This document shows positions 21,283 to 32,587 of a stretch of 64,000 bases of DNA, one piece after another. Within the stretch, counting starts at the first letter, position 1; each line of letters opens with the position of its first letter. The stretch is from Fistularia commersonii. Lineage: Eukaryota; Chordata; Actinopteri; Syngnathiformes; Fistulariidae. The position numbers and the translations under genes are program-made. The DNA lies in NCBI GenBank assembly GCA_037954325.1, contig JBBMNZ010000003.1:25372892-25436891 (forward strand). The letters run 5' to 3'. The notes beneath the pieces were generated by a model. The model made no database searches, was not told the origin of the DNA, and saw only the letters and a program-made list of their open reading frames with translations.

Positions 21283-21990
21283 ATGTTTGCAGATGACATT
21301 GTGATCTGTAGTGAGAGCAGGAAACAGGTTGAGGAAAATGTCGACAGGTGGAGGTTTGCTCTGGAGAGGAGAGGAATGAAGGTTAGTCACGGCAAGACAA
21401 GAGGATATAAATGTGTGTGAATGAGAAGAACCAGGGTGAGGCAACAGCTGAGATCAAGATGTTGGAGGTACTTCGGGTCAACAGTCCAGAGCGTAGGACT
21501 GTGTCAGGATGTAAAGAAACACGTTCAAACCAGTTGGATTGGTTGGAGAAAAGTGTCTGATGTACAAAGAGATAGAAGACTATCAACTAGAAGGAAAGGA
21601 AAGGTGGAGGAGACGGTGGTGAGATGTTCTACAAACAGAGACAATGACCAAAAGACAGGAAGCAGAGCTGGAGGTCGCAGAGATGAAGATGTTGAGGTTC
21701 TCTTTGGGAGTGACCAGGATGAAGACGGCACATGGTAGATGCTCTGGAGAGAAGGTCCAAGATGGTTGGGTCATGGACGGAGGAGGGAGAGTGAATATAT
21801 GGGTAGACGGATCCCGGATTGGAGGTCCAGAGGAAGACCAAAGAGAAGATTGATGGAGGTCATGAGAGAGGATCTGAAGATAGTTGGCGTGAGAGAGAAG
21901 GATCCAGAGAATAGGGTTTAATGGAGGAGGTGGATTTTCTGTGGAGACCCATGAAGGTAAAAGCCCGGAGAAAAAGATGAGGAAGAAGAA
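21283..21990 (+). mobile_element. RTE-like LINE 3' fragment in the right arm
   Basis: Opens with the catalytic box FADDIVICSES (from about 21,285), then a QVEENVDRWRFALERRGMKV segment with a frame break soon after. It continues as the SLGV/GHGR-type C-terminal region to a gtaaaagcccggag 3' end with an (AAG)n-like tail. Broken by several frameshifts and stops. Confidence 0.88.
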
Positions 21991-21999
21991 GGAATCCAC

Positions 22000-22458
22000 C
22001 ATCGATTCTGGACTATTGAGCGCGCCTGAATATAAGCTGCACCGGTAAAAATCACTAAATAAATCACTGTGTCCATATCTAGGTTGCGCTTTTTAGCATG
22101 AGATATTTACACAGAAACATTTTTTTTTTTTTTTTTACTTTTAATCAAATACATACGGGTAATATCCACAAATACGTACTGGAAATGCTTTTTTTTTCCA
22201 CACAGTGAAAAAGATGAATCATAAATAAAACGAGGAAAGTCCATCAATCCGTTTTCTATCCCCGTTAAAAAAAAACGTAGAAGTCGTCTTCTTTCCATCG
22301 GCCTCGGTATTTCACGGTCACCTCATGGGTCGGATGTGACGAGGCTAAATGTTGTGGTGGCGTGAAGCTGGTTAGCATCCTCAGAAATTCATAAATTAGC
22401 CACATAGTTGTTTAAACGTGTGAAAAAAGTAGCGGCTTATAGTCTGGAAATGACGGTA
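22000..22458 (+). mobile_element. TACCGTAATTTCC-family MITE, copy 3, near complete
   Basis: Starts with tctggactattgagcgcgcc, whose complement is the end seen at 231-252, and closes with gcttatagtctggaaatgac then ggta. So both termini are present as imperfect inverted repeats. No reading frame. It sits directly outside the right arm of the inverted duplication. Confidence 0.75.
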
Positions 22459-22874
22459 GTGTTTCGGACGGCGATGAGGCGGAGTTACTGCTTGGAGGTG
22501 CGGTAACTCCGAGCGACTCACAACCGTTCACTCTCTCACAAACAGTGAACCTTCCAAATGTTTTTGGACTTTGGGAAGAACTTGTGGAAAACCCTCAAAG
22601 AAAGGCCTCCAAACCAGGAACCTTCTTGCTATCAGGCGGAAGCGCTAACTTTATCGTCCGTCTACTGTATTATTGGGCATGAAAATGACCTCAAGGTTAA
22701 CCAGGGTTGTTTTGAGGACATGGAGTTGCTGCGTCATCATTGGCTCAACCAATAACCAATGGGAAGGGGGTTTGCTGGCATGTTGTTCAGGGTGTGAAAT
22801 TAGACGTTTCAATTAGCTTCTAGAAGATGTTTTGCAGATTCGCAGGCTTCAGCGTTGAGAACTCTTGGAACAAA
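22459..22874. other. Unannotated stretch
   Basis: No recognised repeat; the 65-codon frame at 22,558-22,755 has no domain. Confidence 0.4.
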
Positions 22875-23420
22875 TGTGTCCAACGTCCGGTTCGCGGGCG
22901 AAAATGCGGCCTGTGATCAAATGTACACCGGCCCACAGCCTATGTCATAAAATCAATCATAAAATCAAATTATCGTTTTTTCTTTTTTGTATTTTTGATT
23001 CTTAAATCATGAAAAACAATACATTTCTCCTATTTGATTCGGAATAATACAAGGATTCATACCACCCTCAATGTTCTGTACTTATAATATCACTGTTAGT
23101 GTTATTTTCCTGCCCACATGTTTCAAATTTAGAAGTTCAACGTGAGCATTTAATATTGAATAATATGTCATATTTAAATGAACCTATATATGTCTAATCT
23201 GTTTTTGCCCCAAGGCAGACTTTTTCCTCATTTCATGTGGTATTCAGTTATTTTGGTAAAAAAAAATGTAAATTTGTGTTCTGTGTTCAGACATGAAAAA
23301 TATTAAATTTGCAGTTTGAAAAATCAATTTAATTCAGATTTAATTTTAATAGCTGAATGGTCGGCCCTCACATGTTTCCACCTCACCAAATATGGCCCTT
23401 CTTGCAAAAAATTTTTCCGT
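22875..23420. mobile_element. hAT-like MITE, ~545 bp
   Basis: The start tgtgtccaacgtccggttcg and the end tggccct...gcaaaaaatttttcc resemble the 'gtccaaacgtccggcccgcgggcc ... ggcccttgcaaaaagtttggacac' termini of a common vertebrate hAT-derived MITE. The interior is AT-rich, without transposase. A second, shorter copy is at 25,921-26,089. Confidence 0.6.
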
Positions 23421-24120
23421 CGTAGTACAAATGTTAGCGGGCAAATAAACAAAAAGAAAATTATTCATATTCTGGTCTGCCAAGCGAATCCGGATATTTG
23501 CAACTGCGTTTTGATACGACGTGTTAGCTTTATGTTACGGCGTTTGAGTGATTGCAGCCGCCGGCAAGGTTTTTCCTTCTGCGCGGCAGGGTTTCTTCGA
23601 CAAATCGGAAAATAAGAGTCTTTACCGAGCCGTTAACCGAGCCCGACCTCCTGACTGCAGGTCGGCGCTGAAGGCGAACGTCGGCTGATGGCCGATCGGG
23701 GCGGCGTCCGTTTGCCCTTCCGCCTAAATTGAAAGAAACTGATACCGAATAATAAGGATCGGGCCTTTCATTTGGAACATGAGGCGGACCTGAGGAGAGA
23801 AGGAAAAAAATCAGATACGGGGAAAAAAGGCTAAAAAAAATGTCCGCCGATAACCTTCACACCGCCGCGCCCCTGAATAAATGTCAAATCCTATCAGCTG
23901 TTTGCGGAGTGGAACCGATGCATACAATCTGCTCGGGATGGAAGGGGAAGGCCTGCAGGAGGAACGGCGGCGTGTCGGCGTCCTCCGCTCGGGAACTGAC
24001 GAGAACGGACGTTTTTTCTCGAAAAGTTGTCCGCATCCGTGACGTTTTGTGTGAATCCCATCACATATGTTCGTGTCGTAAAGGATCCTTGAAGGGATGA
24101 TGTTCAGGTGTTGAAAGAAG
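23421..24120. other. Unannotated stretch with a conserved-looking island
   Basis: Repeat-free. Around 23,855-23,940 the sequence (caaatcctatcagctgtttg, gatgcatacaatctgc) has the look of conserved noncoding DNA. The 99- and 86-codon frames have no domain. Confidence 0.3.
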
Positions 24121-24720
24121 CCGTATCTTCCACAGGATGATTTAATTTAATTTGATGTGATTTTATTTCATACAATTTTAATACAGTCTTTTTATTTAAT
24201 ACAATATAATAGCATTTGACACATTTATTTTTAAACTTTTTTTTTATTTGTTTTACTTCACTTCATTCTGTTTAATTTAGTTTTGCTTATTCTACCTTAC
24301 GTTTTTAGTGGTTATATATTTTCAATTTTTTTTTTTTTTTCAATTTTTTTTTTTAATTGTTATACTTCACCGCACTTGATTCTATTTAATTTAATTCTAC
24401 CTTATGTTATTGGAGGTTATCTATTTTTATTTTTATTTATTTTTTTATTTTTTTGGTTTTAATTTTTATACTGCACTTCACTTGACTCTATTTAATTTAA
24501 TTTTGTTTTGTTTCATATTATTCTATCTTAAGTTATAAGGGGTTATTTATTTTCATTTTTCAATTTTTATTTTTAATCTTTTTGTATGTTTTAATTGTAC
24601 TTAACTTCACTTGATTCTATTTAATTTAATTTTGTTTTGTTTCATATTATTCTATCTTACGTTAGTAGAGGTTATTTATTTTTATTTTTTTGATTTTTTT
24701 TTTTGTTATTTTTTGCTCTG
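24121..24720. repeat. AT-rich tandem repeat, ~115-130 bp unit, about four copies
   Basis: cttgattctatttaatttaa plus ttctaccttacgtt...ggttatttatttt recur near 24,250, 24,370, 24,480 and 24,605. The copies differ by small indels in T runs. Confidence 0.7.
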
Positions 24721-25155
24721 GCCCCACTTTTTAACTCAACAAAATCACTGTCAAATTTCCTCCTTGATAAATTTATAAACATAAGTAAATATTCCACAGC
24801 TATATGTTTTATATATATATATCATTTTCTGATTCATCCCTGCTTGATTTATAGCAGCAAAACTGGACTCTGACAATATATTGCACTGGTTTGCACTATT
24901 GCTATTTTTGCACGGTTACTGTAAAATCCATCATCCTGCTATTGTATCATATATTTTATTATATTTTACATATATTATTAAATATACTCCATACCAACTG
25001 CTTTGCACAGAACAGTACTCCACCTGCTATTCTCCCTAAAAAACAAATCCATATACTTAAATATTTATATTTATAAATTCAGTTATTTATGCATTATTTA
25101 TGCCTTTAAATCCACTACATTTTCTCACCTACTCTCATCACATGCTATTGTACGC
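24721..25155. other. AT-rich unannotated stretch
   Basis: Contains a short (AT)n near 24,811. No gene or named repeat. Confidence 0.4.
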
Positions 25156-25290
25156 TAGAATAGAATAGAATAGAATAGAATAGAATATTTATTTAATCAT
25201 TCCACTCACAGTAGAAAGTGGATATTGCAAGAAAAAGTGATCAAAAATAGCGGAACTAAAAATAAACAAATAAAAACACTGAAGGGTTTT
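25156..25290 (-). mobile_element. Retroposon 3' tail with (AATAG)n
   Basis: (TAGAA)n at 25,156-25,196, then tatttatttaatcattccac. This is a diverged relative of the tails at 2,971 and 63,752. Only the 3' end is recognisable. Confidence 0.5.
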
Positions 25291-25909
25291 TGCACTAAAC
25301 TGTACAGAACCCTCTGCTGCTAATCTCTACAATCAAATTGCATTTGTTTACACATTTTTACATTTTATGCCGCTAAATCTCCGTCATCCTTTCACTTCAC
25401 TCTCAGTAAATTATATCTGCATACACTTTATACTTAATAGTTTAATGTTCACCGCTTATTTTTTATCGCGCACTTTATTATTGTTTTTATTTTTATTGTT
25501 TCTTTTTTCCGTGGGATAGCAAGAAACATCATCTCGATTCCTCTGTCTGTCTCATACATGTGGAAAAATAGTCGAAAAAGGTGATTTGTACTTTTTGAAA
25601 CAGGCGCCTTGGTTTAACAATCCCTTTGTTTGTCACTCGAATGCGTTTCACGCCGTCTCCTCTTTCTTTATTGCGTTTATTATCTGAAACTCCAGAAGGG
25701 GCGTTTCTTGCCTTTTGTTGTGACTTTGCATTCATTCATCATTTAAATCACTCATTTTCCCTCTCATCGTCTGGGTCATTCACCCGAATTGTGCGTGAAC
25801 ATATTCGGTAATTAATCGATCGTCCGCAGGCCCAGAAATATCCATGAAATAATGAAACCCATCCAATGCAAGGAAGGTGCAGAACCTCAATGCGCCGATT
25901 AAAAACAAT
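25291..25909. other. Unannotated stretch
   Basis: AT-leaning. No coding evidence in the short overlapping frames at 25,529-25,811. Confidence 0.4.
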
Positions 25910-26101
25910 AAGTCAATAGTGTGTGTCCAACGTCCGGTTCGCGGGCCAAAATGTGGCCCGTGTTTAAATGTACACCGGCCCGCAGCCTATGTCATAAAAT
26001 CAATCATAAAATCAAATTACCGTTTTTCTTTTTTGTATTTTTGATTTTTGATTTTTTGTACTTTTTGGTATTTTTGATTACAAAACAAAAAGTCAATAGT
26101 G
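25910..26101. mobile_element. Short hAT-like MITE copy bounded by direct repeats
   Basis: 25,921-26,040 matches 22,875-23,000 closely (gtgtccaacgtccggttcgc, acaccggcccgcagcctatg). The sequence AAGTCAATAGTG lies on both sides at 25,910-25,921 and 26,090-26,101, and similarity extends outward through aaaacaa. The far end of the element is missing. Confidence 0.6.
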
Positions 26102-26519
26102 CGAAATGTGAGCTGTGACGCATGACCTCCGTCTGACCGCCGCCGCCTCGGGCCTCGGGCGGGCAGGAACCCTGTATCGTTTGTCGGAGCACTTAGCCGA
26201 TTAGCGCTTCGGAGAGGGGGATTAGTTTTGGTGGATAAGCCGCGAGTTCGCCGGCGGTGTTCGAGACACGCCGCCATTTCGTCCACGAGGCCTCGTCGGT
26301 CATTTGGGAGAAAATCATCTCGAAAGTCTGATTGTTATTTGAAGTTCTCCCGACTCCAGAAACATTTATATTCCGGAATTATAGTCACAGTGATTCATTA
26401 ATGTGAATAGGTAAAATAATAAGCTTGTGATTAATGGTATGTTGCTTCTATCAAAATGCAGCGTATGTTTCTGTAATTAGCAGTTCGTAATCCCATGTCC
26501 TCCAATGGAGGAACAGCAA
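26102..26519. other. Unannotated stretch
   Basis: GC-richer at 26,110-26,300. No element or gene recognised. Confidence 0.4.
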
Positions 26520-26930
26520 TTATTCATTCATTTATTCGTTCATTATCGGTCGCGGTGGCTGCTGATCGCAACCGTCGTTGGCCGGGAGGCGGCGGTCAAC
26601 CCGGGCCGTCCGAAAGAACGGAGAATAAAAACCGTTCACCCACTCATTGACGCGGCTTAGAGAGAAATTAAAGCAGTCAACCTCTTATTCACGCATCATA
26701 TAGAGACGTAAAGCCATTTACTGTAACTCACATCATAAAGATGTACAACCTTTAAGTGTCCTATTCACACTTATTAGAATTAGACACCAATAAAATCAGT
26801 CAATCTCCCATTTACGTTTACAGAAGGCCGTTACGACACGTCAGACCGTCTCAGACAAACATTCACTTTTTGACATGCAACCATTTGCTGTAATTCAGCC
26901 AATCATTCACTCTCTTAACAAATATAAACA
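26520..26930. repeat. SINE-like tail plus decayed minisatellite
   Basis: 26,525-26,640 is the antisense tail of the SINE-like family (tcggtcgcggtggctgctg, gggaggcggcggtcaaccc). It is followed by diverged 'accattcac...cactcatt...catatagagacgtaaa' units to 26,930, the antisense of the gaatgagagggtgaatg-type minisatellite. Confidence 0.6.
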
Positions 26931-27659
26931 TAAAACTTACAATAAAATATACTGAAGATACAAATTTAATTTGTTCCAGAAGTGGGTTCATAGGTTGATT
27001 TTCTTTTTTTTTTTTTTTTGGATCTGAAATGAATTTTTAAAAATATCAGAAAACCAATGAATTACTTCCAACTTTGCATCCCCCCCCCTAAAAAAAAAAA
27101 AAAAAAAAATCACAAAATGAGGATGTTAATGTAGAAAAACCCTGAAAAATGTTTGAAAAAGACTAATAATAAAAGGGACATATAAAAAAATAAAATAAAA
27201 TAATGGTGCTTATGAATCCTATGAAACCAACACAGAGTCTAAAACACTTGCAATGACCTCAACATTACCATGAATTTATGATGATTAAACAAAACTAACT
27301 TAACATTACAATAAACTTTGCGATAACCTTACAATGACAATTATTAAAAATTAAAGCAACTTAAGTTTTACTTCAGAATTTTGTTTTTCTTCACTAGTTT
27401 TTCTTTTTGTTGATTCATTATACCCCTGAATCACTACCGCTAAATAATAATTTCTTCAAGAATTGATCTAACGCAGTTTGTGTCAGAAGATGCAACGGCA
27501 TCAAGAAGCATATTTGAGTCCAATTTCAATTTTCTTGCTTTTGTATACAAATCATGAATTATTTTTGTATTTCAAGCGTAAAATTGGCTTGAATCTCACT
27601 TCATATTTTAAACGATTCATTATAAAGTGATTCATATATTAGCAGATCACTGTGTATAT
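26931..27659. other. AT-rich unannotated stretch
   Basis: Poly-T near 27,005, a C8 run next to A20 near 27,080-27,109. No gene or named repeat. Confidence 0.4.
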
Positions 27660-28320
27660 ATCAGTGGTGGGCCGTCAGGTCCTGCAAGGCCTTCTCTGCT
27701 GGCCTAAAAAAAAAATCGGAGTCACAGACTGATTTTAATTCTAAATCTTAATTATATTTTGAATCTCGAATCTGATTAAATAATTCCAAATGGTCTGTCC
27801 ACTTCCTTTCATAGCTTTTTCCCTGACTGTGCTGGTTCCAGACATGTATGCCCATTGAACAAAGAGCATTTAACCAATCAAATTTCAGTTGTTATTTGTT
27901 GCCAGGCAGGGTCAGAGTCAAAGAAATCAATCTGGAGTACAGCAGAATGCCATTCTCAGGTGCTCTGGCAAAAAAATAAATGTCGATGAAAGTGTCGCTT
28001 GAACCAATCAGATTTTGAGTAGTGACACCAAGGCCTTCTAGAAGGCGACGCAAACGTCAGTGTGTCGCACGCCTTATTACTGGATTGTCAAAATGCTTAC
28101 TAGCCAGAGGGAACAGGCTGTATCTTTCCAGAGTTCCTTTTCAGTCTCTTTCCAGAGAAACCAGAGTGGATCTAGAACTTAGTCAGCAAGTGTGCAGGGA
28201 AACACAGATCCACAACAGAAAGGTGAAGAAAGTTAGGGAAATCTTAAAATACTGACAGTTTAATAGCCATATAACAGTTATTGAGTGGATGAATGGTGCA
28301 CTACTGAAGGCTGATATATA
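27660..28320 (+). mobile_element. Probable hAT-like DNA-transposon remnant
   Basis: Opens with cagtggtgggccgtcagg then ctgcaaggccttctctgctg, which I recognise as the terminus of a widespread vertebrate DNA element. It continues into a broken frame (28,022-28,255) without a recognisable catalytic motif. The far end is hidden by the MITE inserted at 28,321. Confidence 0.45.
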
Positions 28321-28678
28321 CACTGCTCAAAAAAATAAAGGGAACACTTAAAAAACACATCCTAGATCTAAATGAATGAAATATTCTTATGAAATACTTT
28401 GCTCTTTACACAGTTGAATGTGCTGACAACAAAATCACACAAAAATAATCAATGGAAATCAATTGTATCAACCCATGGAGGTCTGGATTAGGAATCACAC
28501 TCAAAATTAAAGTGTAAAAACAAACTCCAGGCTGATCCAACTTTGATGTAATGTCCTTAAAACAAGTCAAAATGAATCTGTGTTGCTTCCTGAGTGGACA
28601 CTATGATTTCACACAAGTGTGATTGACTTGGAGTTACATTGTGTTGTTCAAGTGTTCCCTTTATTTTTTTGAGCAGTA
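28321..28678. mobile_element. Intact Tc1-type MITE, 358 bp
   Basis: Perfect 28-bp terminal inverted repeats (28,322-28,349 and 28,650-28,677) beginning actgctcaaaaaaataaagg. The outermost base differs between ends. TA flanks both sides (28,319-28,320 and 28,679-28,680). No transposase. The same ends occur on a Tc1-like family that is widespread in teleosts and was reported to have moved between fishes and lampreys; that link is from memory and not checked. Confidence 0.9.
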
Positions 28679-29786
28679 TATATTTATATATCTTTTAATT
28701 GTTATTAGCCTGGCTATTGTTCCTACTTTGTAGAAATGGCCCCCTCTTGACCTTCCCACCTTCACTATCATGCTCCACTGTTGTCACGGGTTGTTGAACT
28801 TCCTTGCCATCCGGACGAGGCGAGGCGTGTTTTTACCCGCTGACGCCGCTGCCCGCTGAGGCCTCCCAGGAACCCGCAGATCCCGAGCTTTCATCCTGCC
28901 TTTTGAAGCCGGCGGCGTCCAGGGGGCCGAGGCTGATTCAGCGGCGGATCCTCGGCTCTGATCGCTGGTGGCGATTTGGCTTTTCGTGAAGGTTTGTGCC
29001 ACGGCGAGTTGAAAGCGCGGCGCGTCACCGCGCTCGCTCGCTCGCTCGGTCGGGAGAAACGACGCCGCCGCTTTGAAGAAATGAGATTTCGTGTTTTGTT
29101 TTTCCTCCGACGGTGGAAAAAGTTATTTCAGGTGAAAAGAGATCTGTGAGGGAAAGTGACAGACGGCGGGGGCTGAATTTTTTCTCGTTGAAATTCACGC
29201 CGGCCCGAGAAAAACGCCTCGACCCCGACAGTTCGTGCCCGAGTTCGGAGCGACTGAAACAAGAAGCGCCATTGTTCTCCCGGCCTCAGACTGTATTTTT
29301 TACAGCCACAAACCTCACAAACAAACACAAACATCAGAGGTAGCCTACATCACCTTTGAAACGAATCTTCTTTTTTCGCCAGTAAATGCTTTTTAAAAAA
29401 AAAAAAAAAAAATCACAATGTAGCTGCGAGTCCCTGCAGACTGGCAGAAAGAGATCGGAGTCCAATTTTACCGGAATGGGGGGAGCAGAATGAGAATCTA
29501 TGAAAAGAGACGCTAAAGCTGTTCCTCTAACTAAATGCATATGGGGTGGCGTGAGCTAGCGGTGGCGGTACATTAGCAAAAGAAGAAGCAACAAGATGAA
29601 AAAGAAGAAGAAGAAAAAAGAAGCCGCCCTTCCAACCCTTCGCTTGTACATTTTGGCGAGACATCCGTAAAAGTTGCATTTGACTGCCGTGAGCAGCAGG
29701 TTTCTCGCTAAGCTACACGACGGAAAGCTAGGAGGAACTCGGGTATCGAACCGGGAACCTTCTCGCCCGGATCTCCTCGTCGTTGC
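28679..29786. other. Unannotated stretch
   Basis: GC-rich from 28,800 to 29,280, with (GCTC)n at 29,033-29,047. Overlapping frames on both strands have no domain. At 29,730-29,765 an antisense GGTTCGATACC box-B-like motif may be a SINE-head scrap. Confidence 0.35.
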
Positions 29787-30230
29787 AAGTGAATTTCTTC
29801 ACTTGAAGACGTTTCAGGCCTCCACCCAGAGGCTTCTTCACTTCTGATGACCTGCTGGGAGTTTCCCAATACGCTAATGGTGGCTTGAGTTGATCCACAA
29901 CTCTGTCCCTCAGAAACCTAGTTTCTGTGGATCAACTCTTCCATAACCATAACCTAGACCCACTAAAAACCCCGGCAGCTATATTCAGAAACTCCCCACG
30001 GCTTATAAGAACCGAAGAAGCCTCTGAGATGAGGCCTGAAACATCTTCGAATGAGGAAGTTCAAGTCCAGTTGCCAAGACAAGAGGATTCAGCAAGAATT
30101 CCCCATGACCTGGAGGACTGAGAACCTCCACAGACAAACCAAGAACCTTCACTTCCAAGACAAATTACTGTTGAAATCTTCTTGTCGTGGCAACTGGACT
30201 TGAACTTCCTCACTTGAAGAAGCTTCTTCA
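29787..30230. repeat. Foldback arrangement of a LINE-associated repeat
   Basis: gatgttt/gacgtttcaggcctc and agaggcttcttc appear inverted at 29,800-29,850, direct at 30,015-30,050, and inverted again at 30,190-30,230. gttgatccacaactc / gtggatcaactctt form another inverted pair. A direct relative of the middle copy is at 31,205-31,445. Coding flavour: RPETSSNEEVQVQLPRQ. Confidence 0.65.
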
Positions 30231-30235
30231 GAGGA

Positions 30236-30714
30236 CTCTGCCGCGGTGGGCTGTATCTGCGGAGGCCAGGAGGCCGAGGACAGGAGCGCGGTGGACATGT
30301 TTGCGGACCGGTGTGAGCTAAACCACCCGCAACTCAATGTTACGAAGACGAGAAGTTGGCGTTGGACTTCAGGAAAAGGAGAACCGGTCCAGTTGTTTGA
30401 TGACACGCTGGTGTCCAGCGTCATCTTCTACACTGTGGTGTGCTTGGGCAGAAGGTCCGAAGGACACGGACAGACTGAATCAGGCTTGGCGTCGGGAGCT
30501 GAATTGGACTCGTTGGTGGAGGTTTCTGAGAGGAGGAAGCTGAAGAAGCTGCTCAGTATCAGGGAGGACGCCGCTCAACCAGTGCATACTGGACTGAAGT
30601 CCTACCAGAGCACCTTCAGCCGTGGACTGAAACCACAGAGGAGCACCACAGAACAATACAGAAGGTCTTTCTTACCTGTGGCCATCAAACCATAGAACTC
30701 TTCCCCTTTCTGAA
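30236..30714 (+). mobile_element. LINE C-terminal fragment (L2/Rex1-like), internally deleted
   Basis: One open frame of about 149 codons. It carries HPQLNVTKT, the usual L-N-x-x-K-T-x-E segment after the RT domain, and after a deletion SSVIFYTVVCLG, LDSLVEVSERRKLKKLLSI and RRSFLPVAIKP. These are the ordered conserved segments of the thumb/C-terminus of L2/Rex1-type LINEs. The catalytic boxes are absent, so it cannot act. Lies 40 bp upstream of a piggyBac-type MITE. Confidence 0.8.
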
Positions 30715-30755
30715 GAGGAAACCCTGACAGCAGTGAAATCAATATCATATTTTAA

Positions 30756-31131
30756 CCCTCCTCCCGTGTTAGTTTTCTGGTAGCATCCCGGTTTCGACCC
30801 GTTTCTTAAATCAGCTTTAAAATACACTAAAAATAAAAACTTAAATTCCAATTCTTTTTCTCATCTCTTGGTTACCTTGTTAGGCTTCCTGATCCATGAA
30901 AATATTGGGTTTGAAAATTTTTGTCGTGGTTCTCTGGGCCTTTTTATTGTTATTAGTATACCTATTAGTATACCCTATACTAGAGCATTTTATAATGCAG
31001 TGACAAAAAATGTTTTTGTTGAATTTTGTTGAAATCAAGGTTCCTGACAAAGCCAATAAAAAAAATTTAAGTGATTATTTTATGCATTTAAAAACTAAAA
31101 CGGGTCGTGGCGACCCTAACACAAGAGTGTG
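30756..31131. mobile_element. piggyBac-type MITE, 376 bp, with TTAA duplications
   Basis: TTAA at 30,752-30,755 and 31,132-31,135. The left end is CCCTCCTCCCGTGTTAG; the right end complement is CACACTCTTGTGTTAG. Subterminal 'gacccg...cgggtc' blocks are present (30,797 and 31,101). AT-rich interior with no frame. The TTAA target is diagnostic for piggyBac. Confidence 0.85.
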
Positions 31132-31204
31132 TTAAAAATGAATAGATATAATGTTGGAGTCATCTGGAAGAAGAATTTCCTTCAGGATTGATAAAGTTCT
31201 AGTT

Positions 31205-31445
31205 GGGCGGATCTAGGTTGTGGTGCTTTGTCATGTAGACCTCAGTAGATCAAATCTTCCATTTACACACCATAATCAAGATCCGCCCAAAACCCAGGCG
31301 GGTACATTTGGAAACTCCCAACAAGTCATCGGACCCAAAGGTGCCTCTGGAATGAGGCCTGAAACGTCTTCAGGTGTAGAAATACAAGTCCAGTTGCCAC
31401 GAGTTGGACAAGAATTCACCATGAGCATGAAGATTAGCCTCTTGT
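31205..31445 (+). repeat. Second copy of the LINE-associated repeat
   Basis: Encodes MRPETSSGVEIQVQLPR, parallel to MRPETSSNEEVQVQLPR at 30,030-30,090, with the same upstream segment (NLPFTHHNQDPPKT against LFHNHNLDPLKT). Two copies surround the L2-like fragment and the piggyBac MITE. Confidence 0.7.
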
Positions 31446-32587
31446 AATCTTGTTCCTAGCAGGGTTCCTTGTACAGCGCGCGTCGAAACTCCCTCGTGCA
31501 GCGACTCCCAAGTCGACGGTACGGTGGCGCCGTGCATCGCAACTCTGCGGAAATGATGAAAAGGCGTCATACCGGGAGAGCGTTTATGTTTGATTCTCTC
31601 TCCGGGCGAATCGACGTAAAGGAGTGAATATTAATAGTTCATTACCGACATGGTTTTCCGCAGGAGGTGCGCCGTCTGCATTTTCCCTGCCCTGATCCGC
31701 CGGCCCCGCAAAGGATTCTGGGATTTTGTCGAAAACAAAGCAACTGTTGCACATCCGCGGCGCGCAGAGGGAGACGCCGGCTTTCGAGCGCTTTCCTCGG
31801 GGACGGCGATCGGCCTTATGTTCTGAAATCTACCCGTGGCTTAAACCGAGAGAAAAAAAAAAGACTAGAAATTCTGCTATACATCTAAAAAGGAAGCGGC
31901 GTAACCCCGGACGGGAAACATTTCAGCAGGGACCGACGATGAAATAAGCTTTACACGCAAGCCGGCGGCTTCTCGGCGTGGATGCATTCCCACCGCCGGC
32001 GCCTACCGACCGCTGGGTCAACGCGCCGCGGGATTCCATTCCACAATTACCGCATATTTTGCGGTCTGAAAAGTATTATTCAATCCTCCAGTCGTGTTAT
32101 CCGTAGTCATTCGTAGATCCGGATAAAAGAATTCTTGTCGGACGGATACCGGACCAGGAATGAGCGCTGGATATGAAATCCCTCCGCTGTGCTTTGCTTT
32201 GCTCCCCTCGGTCCTTTACAACCAATGTTTCTTTTTTTTTCTTCGCGATCTATCGAACGCAGATCCCGCTAATGACCATCATTCCGAGTTCGAATGAGCG
32301 ATTTCGCAAACATGAGAGTTTGTTGGCCCAAACGTCGCCCAAATTGGATGTCGGATTGTGGTCGTAGAGGGCAAACGGTCGAACGGATGCCGCATACAGT
32401 GCAGGGGGGAAAAAAAAAAAGGGTCTTTTTAAAATAAAGAAAGAAATACGAATTTTTATTTCCCACATCCAGTCAGTGTATCATGGGATGTCCCCCAGCA
32501 AAGTACTATTTGCTAGCCTCGCACGAACAAGACGCTTTCTCAAAAATAATGGTTGCGACGGAGGTTGGAGGATTTCAAGTACGATTG
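31446..32587. other. Unannotated stretch
   Basis: GC-balanced, repeat-poor. Frames of 60-75 codons on both strands have no domain. Nothing callable. Confidence 0.4.

Larger units (their letters stand above)
20130..21990 (-). repeat. Right arm of the ~1.9-kb inverted duplication
   Basis: Reverse complement of 10,300-12,270. Differences seen: three instead of five VNTR units, a small insertion (tcggtgcaag) near 20,138, isolated substitutions, and a more diverged outer LINE end (21,730-21,990). A TACCGTAATTTCC-family MITE abuts it on the outside at 22,000. Confidence 0.92.

Noticed and set aside
29113..29343. 76-codon frame in a GC-rich stretch as a small gene
   Set aside because: A frame of similar size overlaps on the other strand; no motif or splice context.
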